Source of the DNA: Comamonas phosphati
GTDB lineage: Bacteria; Pseudomonadota; Gammaproteobacteria; Burkholderiales; Burkholderiaceae_C
Reading direction: 5' to 3'
Assembly: GCF_014637085.1 (NCBI RefSeq)
Contig: NZ_BMEU01000007.1
Location: 98,135-162,134, forward strand
DNA length: 64,000 nt
The position numbers and the translations under genes were made by a program. Positions 56,948 to 64,000 of the stretch are shown here, piece after piece (position 1 is the first letter of the stretch; each line of letters begins with the position of its first letter). The notes beneath the pieces were generated by a model. It was not told the DNA's origin and made no database searches. It worked only from the letters and a program-made list of their open reading frames with translations.

Positions 56948-57216
56948 GATCAACCTTTGTGAATTTCTCTAACGAAAAACCTTGGGTGCCTCTAGCCTGA
57001 AGCCCTTGTGGGGCCGGTGCGAGACTTAGGGCCACATGCCATGGGCGAAATGTATGAACGCCGGACCGTGACCCGTTTGCTTCTTTGAGTTGCCAAATGA
57101 TTATCGCACTGCAACAAGACCTTTCATTGCGGTACGTTATAAATCATTTCCCGGTGCCATAATTGCCCACTTTGCAAGTCCAGCCCGTCTTCCCACCCGC
57201 ATAGGGTCCGTCTCTC

Positions 57217-57783
57217 TTGGCAACCGAACAAGAACTCTCCGAATTCCTCAAAGGCGTAGAAAAGCGCGCATTCAAGCGCAGCCTGTTTCACGTCCGCGAC
57301 GAGGAGGCGGCCCTGGACATCGTGCAGGACAGCATGCTCAAGCTGGCCCAGCACTACGGCGACAAGCCCGCTGGCGAACTGCCCATGCTGTTCCAGCGCA
57401 TTCTCTCCAACTGCACGCTGGACTGGTTCCGACGCCAGAAAACGCAGAAAGCCGTCTTCACCCACATCAGCGATCTGGAAGCCTCGGACGAGGACGGGGA
57501 ATTCAACTGGCTGGAAACCTATGCCAGCAACGGCGGCCAGGACACCGCCTACAGCGCCGAAGACCTGACCGAACGCAAGCAGATATTGCAAAGCATAGAA
57601 AAAGAGATTCAAGAGTTGCCTGGACGTCAACGGGAGGCATTTCTCATGCGTTACTGGGAAGAGATGGATGTTGCTGAAACCGCTGCTGCCATGGGGTGTT
57701 CCGAAGGCAGTGTAAAAACACATTGTTTCCGGGCAATCCAGACACTGAGTAAGGCACTCAAGGCCAAAGGAATCGAATTATGA
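57217..57783 (+). CDS. ECF-like RNA polymerase sigma factor
   Basis: Small sigma-70 family protein of 188 residues with region 2 (VRDEEAALDIVQDSMLKLAQ, about 28-47; LFQRILSNCTLDWFRRQ) and region 4 (ELPGRQREAFLMRYWEEMDV; AETAAAMGCSEGSVKTHCFR). Regions 1 and 3 are absent, as in ECF sigmas. Start is TTG, giving MATEQELSEFLKGVEKRAFK, a form I recall from related genera; AGGG lies upstream. Its stop overlaps the start of a one-span membrane protein (ATGA), suggesting a sigma/anti-sigma-type pair. Promoters recognised are unknown. Confidence 0.88.
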   Translation: MATEQELSEFLKGVEKRAFKRSLFHVRDEEAALDIVQDSMLKLAQHYGDKPAGELPMLFQRILSNCTLDWFRRQKTQKAVFTHISDLEASDEDGEFNWLETYASNGGQDTAYSAEDLTERKQILQSIEKEIQELPGRQREAFLMRYWEEMDVAETAAAMGCSEGSVKTHCFRAIQTLSKALKAKGIEL

Positions 57784-58253
57784 AATCCGCGCCCTCTTTG
57801 CAATGCGAAATGGCCGCCGACCGTATCGCCCGTCGAATCACCGCCCGACTGAGCGAGGGCGAAGCCTTGCTGCCCTACGAAATCATCGAACGGCTGCGCG
57901 CCGCCCGTACCCGCGCCGTTTCCGAGCGCCGCCGCGAAATTCGCCTCCTCCACACCCATGCGCAGGCAGCCTCCTCCGCGTCCATCCAGGGCGGCTCCAT
58001 GATGCTGGGCGGCTCCGGCGACAGCGGGGATGAGGGTGGCAAGTGGTGGCGCGTCCTGGTTTCGACCATTCCGGTCTTTGCACTGGTTGCCGGTCTGGTG
58101 ATCTACAACGTCAAGTCGGATGAAAGCGTGCTGCATGAAGTGACCGAGGTGGATACAGCCTTGCTGACCGACGATCTGCCTCCTGCCGCCTATGCGGACC
58201 CAGGCTTCATCCAGTACCTGAAAACCGCGGCGGACACCTCCGAACAACACTGA
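57780..58253 (+). CDS. DUF3619 family single-span membrane protein, possible anti-sigma factor
   Basis: Function not established. The 157 residues comprise an Arg-rich cytoplasmic part (about 1-95, with RIARRITARLSEGEALLP and IIERLRAARTRAVSERRRE), one membrane span (VLVSTIPVFALVAGLVIYNV, about 98-117) and a short acidic exterior tail. It overlaps the sigma gene by 4 bases, so the proteins are made in step. Topology and coupling match anti-sigma factors such as RseA/MucA, but there is no recognisable zinc anti-sigma motif; the role is inference. Confidence 0.75.
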   Translation: MKSAPSLQCEMAADRIARRITARLSEGEALLPYEIIERLRAARTRAVSERRREIRLLHTHAQAASSASIQGGSMMLGGSGDSGDEGGKWWRVLVSTIPVFALVAGLVIYNVKSDESVLHEVTEVDTALLTDDLPPAAYADPGFIQYLKTAADTSEQH

Positions 58254-58297
58254 CAACGCCTTCCATCCTGCAAGCCCTGCCTGCCCCGACCGCCTGA

Positions 58298-59137
58298 ATG
58301 CCCACTGAAACGCGCCTCCTGATTCGCCCCGACAATGCCGCCGCCGTTCTGGCAGCGGCATTATTGATGGCACTGGCCTGGCTTGGCTGGGCCGTGGTGC
58401 AGCAGGTCAGGCTGGCTCCCAGCACCGTGCCGCCTGCCACCGTCGCGTCGTCCAAGACCATGCATGGCGATCCGGCGGCCAGGCAACGAGCCACCTCACT
58501 GGCCACCGGCCCGCGCTGGGGCGAGCTCAACGCCACGCAACGCCGGGTTCTGGAGCCCCTGAAAGAGCGCTGGCCCATGATCGGCGCCGTGCAGAAACGC
58601 CGCTGGATGGCCCTTGCCGAAGGCTACGACAAGCTCAGCGAGAAGGAACAGGAAAAGCTGCGCAGCCGCATGCAGGACTGGTCCAGCCTCAGCGCCCAGC
58701 AGCGCAGCCAGGCCCGGCTGAACTTCGCGCTGACGAACAAGATCGCAACCGACAAACAGGCCCAGTGGGAGGCCTACCAGGCGCTCAGCGATGAAGAAAA
58801 GCGCCTGCTCGCCGCCCGCGCCGCGCCCAAGGTCAGCTCGGCCGCGCCAGCCATCAAGCCGCCGCTGGCCAAGCGGCTGGCCCGCATTCCGGCAGCCACG
58901 GCCACGCCCAATAGCGTGCCCAACCCGCCCAAGATTCCCCCGGCGACCATCCACCACCCGCCGCCGCCCGTGCCGTCCACGCCGGCCATGGTGGAAACCC
59001 ATCCGATACCGCCGTCCGGCGCCATTGTGGAAACGGCGCCAGTGAATATCCCAAGCGCCACCCCCATGGCGCTGCCGCCTCTGGATAACGGCGGCGGCCG
59101 CCCGCCCCCTTCCGGAGACGGCAGCAGCCCGCCCTAG
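58298..59137 (+). CDS. DUF3106 family protein
   Basis: Function unknown. The 279 residues have an N-terminal membrane span or uncleaved signal (about 14-37), a helical DUF3106 region with repeated WxxLxxxxRxxL-like units (WGELNATQRRVLEPLKERWP; YDKLSEKEQEKLRSRMQDWS; WEAYQALSDEEKRLLAAR) and a Pro-rich tail of about 90 residues. Third gene of the sigma operon, likely periplasmic or membrane-attached. The proline-rich end may span the periplasm or bind a partner. Confidence 0.78.
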   Translation: MPTETRLLIRPDNAAAVLAAALLMALAWLGWAVVQQVRLAPSTVPPATVASSKTMHGDPAARQRATSLATGPRWGELNATQRRVLEPLKERWPMIGAVQKRRWMALAEGYDKLSEKEQEKLRSRMQDWSSLSAQQRSQARLNFALTNKIATDKQAQWEAYQALSDEEKRLLAARAAPKVSSAAPAIKPPLAKRLARIPAATATPNSVPNPPKIPPATIHHPPPPVPSTPAMVETHPIPPSGAIVETAPVNIPSATPMALPPLDNGGGRPPPSGDGSSPP

Positions 59138-59146
59138 AATATCGGG

Positions 59147-59695
59147 ATGACCTCCAACGCATCCATCGGCACTCCCGGCCTTTCCAATCCTGCCGAACAG
59201 GCCCCGGCGGTTCCCGGACTGCGTCGCCGCATGGCTTGCTGGCTTTATGAAGGCATGCTGCTGTTCGGCGTGGTCTTTATTGCGGGATATCTGTTCAGCA
59301 CCCTGTCCCAGACCCGCAATGCCCTGGACAACCGCCACCTCCTGCAAGCCTTCATGTTTGTGGTGCTCGGCATTTACTTTGTCTGGTTCTGGAGCAAGGG
59401 CCAGACCCTGGCCATGAAGACCTGGCATATCCGTGTCGTTGACCGCCAGGGCCGGCCCCTGACGCAAGCCAGGGCCCTGCTGCGCTACCTGCTCAGCTGG
59501 ATGTGGTTTCTGCCGCCGCTGATCGTCCTGGCGCCGCTGCACCTTCCGGCACTGGAAGCCGTGGTGCTGCTGGCGGGCTGGGTGCTTGTCTGGGCGCTGC
59601 TCAGCCGCTTTCACCCGCGCCGGCAGTTCTGGCATGACGCCTGGGCCGGCACCCAGCTTGTTCACCAGCCACCTTCACCCAAACGCATGCGCTGA
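59147..59695 (+). CDS. RDD family membrane protein
   Basis: Integral membrane protein of the RDD family, function unknown. The 182 residues have three to four hydrophobic spans (about 37-55, 65-83, 115-135, 137-153) and family residues in GLRRRMACWLYEGMLLFG, KGQTLAMKTWHIRVVDRQGR and FWHDAWAGTQLV. It begins nine bases after the DUF3106 stop, so it is in the same operon. Confidence 0.85.
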   Translation: MTSNASIGTPGLSNPAEQAPAVPGLRRRMACWLYEGMLLFGVVFIAGYLFSTLSQTRNALDNRHLLQAFMFVVLGIYFVWFWSKGQTLAMKTWHIRVVDRQGRPLTQARALLRYLLSWMWFLPPLIVLAPLHLPALEAVVLLAGWVLVWALLSRFHPRRQFWHDAWAGTQLVHQPPSPKRMR

Positions 59696-59733
59696 GTCAT
59701 CCTGTTCTTTCACCAAGGGCCTGCCGCCTTCCC

Positions 59734-60132
59734 ATGAATTCACCTCTTCCGGACCCCGTCAACCCGCAGAAATCCCGCCAGGGCCTGTCGCGCGTATTCC
59801 ATGCCGGCGCCTATTCCCTTGCCGGGTTGCGCGCCGCGTGGTTCGAAAAAGCGTTTCGGCAGGAAGCCGTCTGCGCGCTGCTCATGCTGCCGGCCGCCTT
59901 CTGGCTCGGCCAGGGCTGGGAGCAGACCGCGCTGCTGTGCGCCACGGTCGTCCTGGTGCTGATCGTCGAATTGCTCAACACAGGCGTCGAAGCCGCCATC
60001 GACCGCATCGGCCCCGAGTGGCACGAACTGTCCAAGAAAGCCAAGGACATGGGTAGCGCCGCCGTCCTGCTGTCCCTGCTGCTGTGCGGCGGCGTCTGGG
60101 CTGCGGCCCTCTACCATCGTTTCATCGCATGA
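59734..60132 (+). CDS. dgkA: diacylglycerol kinase
   Basis: Small inner-membrane kinase that recycles diacylglycerol to phosphatidate. The 132 residues have three spans and the DAGK signature VELLNTGVEAAIDRIGPEWH, with KKAKDMGSAAVLLSLL. It overlaps the next gene by 4 bases (ATGA). Fifth gene of the sigma operon. Confidence 0.93.
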   Translation: MNSPLPDPVNPQKSRQGLSRVFHAGAYSLAGLRAAWFEKAFRQEAVCALLMLPAAFWLGQGWEQTALLCATVVLVLIVELLNTGVEAAIDRIGPEWHELSKKAKDMGSAAVLLSLLLCGGVWAAALYHRFIA

Positions 60133-60725
60133 AAAATCCTGCTTTTTCCGTCTGTGTCTATTGCGGCTCGCGCCCGGGCAACAACCCCTTGTTCACCGAA
60201 GCGACCAGGGCCGTGGGCCAATGGATTGGCGAGCATGGCGGCCAGCTGGTCTACGGCGGCGGCCGCAGCGGCCTGATGGGCGTGGTCGCCGAAGCCACGC
60301 GCCTGGCCGGCGGCCGCGTGGTCGGCATCATTCCCCAGTCCCTGGTGGACAAGGAACAGGCCAATCAGGCCTGCGACGAGCTGTACATCGTGCAGACCAT
60401 GCACGAGCGCAAGGCCATGATGGCCGAGCGCAGCGACACCTTCGTCGCCCTGCCCGGCGGCATCGGCACCTTCGAGGAGCTGTTCGAGGTCTGGACCTGG
60501 CGCCAGCTGGGCTACCACGACAAGCCCATAGGCCTCCTCAACGTGGACGGCTATTACGACGCCATGCTGCAATTCCTGCAGTCCTGCGTGGGCAAGGGTC
60601 TCATGAGCGAGTGGCAGATGGATCTGATCAAGAGCAGCGCCGATATCAACGGCCTGCTGCTGCAGCTGGTGCAATCGTCGGGCACCGAACCGCCCGAAAC
60701 GCCACCGCTGCGCTCGGTGATCTAA
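60129..60725 (+). CDS. LOG family nucleotide phosphoribohydrolase-like protein
   Basis: Relative of cytokinin-activating LONELY GUY enzymes (TIGR00730), which cleave the ribosyl-base bond of nucleoside monophosphates. The 198 residues start MKNPAFSVCVYCGSRPG and carry LVYGGGRSGLMGVVAEA, ERKAMMAERSDTFVALPGG and PGGIGTFEELFEVWTW, the catalytic and nucleotide-binding motifs. The physiological substrate in non-plant-associated bacteria is unclear. Last gene of the operon, ending at a strong terminator. Confidence 0.92.
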   Translation: MKNPAFSVCVYCGSRPGNNPLFTEATRAVGQWIGEHGGQLVYGGGRSGLMGVVAEATRLAGGRVVGIIPQSLVDKEQANQACDELYIVQTMHERKAMMAERSDTFVALPGGIGTFEELFEVWTWRQLGYHDKPIGLLNVDGYYDAMLQFLQSCVGKGLMSEWQMDLIKSSADINGLLLQLVQSSGTEPPETPPLRSVI

Positions 60726-60799
60726 GCCACCCCCTGCGCGGCTGCGCCGGCTTCATAGGCCTCAGCCAAGACACAAAGCTGCAGTGGACAAAGCAAAAA

Positions 60800-60820
60800 A
60801 GCCAGACATGAGGTCTGGCT
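60800..60820. terminator. bidirectional terminator between the LOG gene and glnB
   Basis: Stem AGCCAGAC / GTCTGGCT with a 5-base loop, A-run before and T-run after; serves both convergent genes. Confidence 0.92.
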
Positions 60821-60843
60821 TTTTCATTGCCATGCGGCGTGGC

Positions 60844-62879
<2,036 letters not shown>

Positions 62880-62976
62880 GGAAAGCAAGCAAGGCAGTAT
62901 GGCCTTGGCCCCAAGAGCGTGTTGACGTTCTCCCCCGCGGCCTGCAGCATGCTCTGGCCGCCACGACAATCAGGAC

Positions 62977-63966
62977 ATGGCCGAAAACACGATTATCACC
63001 CGCATGTTCGATAGCGTGCAGCAGTTGCCCGCCGAGACCTGGAACGACCTGCTGTCACGGCAAAGCGAGCCCACGCCTTTCATGCGCCATGAATACCTGG
63101 CCGCCATGGAAAGCAGCGCCAGCGCCACGGAGCGCACCGGCTGGATCTGCCGTGTGGTCACGCTATGGCAGACCGAGGGGCGCCAGGAAGTCCTGCTGGC
63201 CGCCTGCCCGCTCTACGTCAAGACCCACTCCTATGGCGAATACGTGTTCGACTGGGCCTGGGCGCGCGCCTACGAGCAGCACGGCCTGCCCTACTACCCC
63301 AAGGGCGTGCTGGCCGTCCCGTTCACGCCGGTGCCCGGCTCGCGCCTGCTGGTGCGCGCGCCGCAATGGCGGCTGCCGCTGGTGCGGGCCGTGCGCGCCT
63401 TTGCCGAGGAGGCGCAGCTGTCCTCGCTGCACCTGCTGTTCAGCCAGCCAGAGGACCTGCAGGCCTGTGAGCAGGACGGCTGGATGGCACGCAGCACGGT
63501 GCAGTTCCACTGGAAGAACGTGGCCCCCACGCTCGGCACTGGCGTGTCCTCGCTGCCCCCCGAGGGGGCGTATTTCGCCTTGGGGCGGCCCGGCGGCGAA
63601 ACCAGGCCGTTCAGGGATTTCGATGACTTTCTGGCTTCGCTGAACCAGGAAAAGCGCAAGAAGATCCGCCAGGAGCGGCGCAAGGTCAGCGAAGCCGGCG
63701 TGCGCTTCCAGGCCCTGCAGGGGCGGCAGATCACGGCCGAGGACTGGGCCTTCTTCTACCGCTGCTACGAACGCACCTATCTGGAGCACGGCAACCCGCC
63801 CTATCTGACGCCCGAGTTCTTCCAGGCCATGGCGCAGCACATGCCCGACAGCTGGGTGCTGTTCGTGGCCGAACGCCACGGGCGGCGTATTGCTAGGGCC
63901 TGTCATCAATCAATCTCCCCTTTGGACTTGAAGGCCAAAGGCCCGAACCCAGGTGAAGTGGTATGA
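62977..63966 (+). pseudogene. GNAT/FemAB-like (DUF482) protein gene interrupted by an insertion sequence
   Basis: Native sequence runs from ATG 62977 to about 63895, then passes into an insertion sequence and stops at 63966 after a foreign tail. The first 306 or so residues match the DUF482 family: LPAETWNDLLSRQSEPTPFM, RHEYLAAMESS, YGEYVFDWAWARAYEQHG, YPKGVLAVPFTPVPGSRLL, KRKKIRQERRKVSEAG and YLTPEFFQAMAQHMPDSW. Around residues 190-209 there is an extra SLPPEGAYFALGRPGG block encoded by an in-frame copy of the GC-rich intergenic repeat. The C-terminal part of the domain is missing, so it is probably inactive. Confidence 0.82.
63546..63606. repeat. GC-rich intergenic repeat inserted inside a coding sequence
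   Basis: GTCCTCGCTGCCCCCCGAGGGGGC..CGCCTTGGGGCGGCCCGGCGGCGAA matches the units at 21200 (GCTGCCCCCCAAGGGGGC..GCCTTGGGGCGGCCCTGCGGC) and 34906. Here it is in frame within the DUF482-like gene. Confidence 0.75.
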
Positions 63967-64000
63967 CCAGAAGATATGCCATTGGCGATGGCCCATGGGA
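63896..64000 (+). mobile_element. left end of an IS5-family-like insertion sequence (runs off the window)
   Basis: Homology to the host gene ends abruptly at the CTAG at 63893..63896, a target type used by some IS5 relatives. The next bases, GGGCCTGTCATCAATCAATC, look like a terminal inverted repeat. A transposase-like start follows 60 bases later. The other end is outside the window, so the repeats cannot be compared. Confidence 0.65.
63963..64000 (+). CDS. IS5-family-like transposase, N-terminal fragment
   Basis: Begins ATG at 63963: MTRRYAIGDGPW, which resembles the N-terminus of IS427-group IS5 transposases (RRYAI-D--WE). Only 12 complete codons are present. AGGTGAAG lies upstream. Confidence 0.6.
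   Translation, partial: MTRRYAIGDGPW

Noticed and set aside
57101-57127. A minus-strand 8-codon frame MKGLVAVR upstream of ilvB, possibly an ilv attenuator leader
   Set aside because: Only one Leu and two Val codons, and no convincing terminator hairpin with T-tract between it and the ilvB start; chance is as likely.

Overview
The window is chromosomal, GC-rich DNA from a betaproteobacterium, most likely a Comamonadaceae member (Comamonas-like). This rests on the gene orders rpsB-tsf-pyrH-frr-uppS-cdsA-dxr and ilvB-ilvH-ilvC-pssA-leuA, on the OmpR/RisA-type two-component pair, on PhaR and 3-hydroxybutyrate dehydrogenase, and on short intergenic repeats I associate with this family. Species cannot be fixed from sequence alone. 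Nearly all of it is core housekeeping DNA; there is no prophage, CRISPR array or obvious defence island.

Layout. 1-6482: a minus-strand translation, envelope-lipid and isoprenoid operon (rpsB, tsf, pyrH, frr, uppS, cdsA, dxr) with two related stem-loop repeats and an internal terminator. 6564-11754: a bifunctional NAD(P)HX repair enzyme, RNase R, then four tandem tRNA-Leu(CAG) genes, three of them clearly followed by their own terminator. 11896-16552: PhaR, two tRNA-Val(GAC), RelA and an alpha/beta hydrolase. 16622-23460: 3-hydroxybutyrate dehydrogenase, a SIMPL-domain protein, an OmpR/sensor-kinase pair, a 3'-5' exonuclease and MetY. 23539-28107: the ergothioneine genes egtB/egtD, an OmpW porin and a DUF808 membrane protein. 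28221-39526: PurL, a diguanylate cyclase, Map, GlnD and an NCS2 purine permease. 40133-42902: a small accessory block (thioesterase, MarR, drug-efflux MFS, truncated TetR) whose divergent promoters carry two palindromic operators. 43034-48698: Def, four tRNA-Asn(GTT), the N-degron transferases Aat and Bpt, an IclR regulator and PbpG. 48811-56947: branched-chain amino-acid genes (ilvBHC, pssA, two different isopropylmalate synthases). 57217-60725: a six-gene operon led by a small sigma factor. 60844-64000: GlnB, NadE and an acyltransferase-like gene cut by an insertion sequence that runs off the window.

How the parts work together. GlnD (nitrogen sensor) and its target GlnB are both here. Def, Map, Aat and Bpt together handle protein N-termini. 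RelA and the leucine genes are linked physiologically through amino-acid starvation. The strongest new observation is a transcription attenuator in front of the leucine genes: a 17-codon leader peptide (52250..52303) with five leucine codons, four of them CTA, followed by a terminator hairpin (52172..52208) just upstream of the first leuA. Other points of interest are tandem palindromes over a possibly leaderless marR promoter, two families of mobile intergenic repeats that appear to have entered coding genes in frame (an acyltransferase-like gene and perhaps purL), and a sigma factor translationally coupled to a one-span membrane protein.
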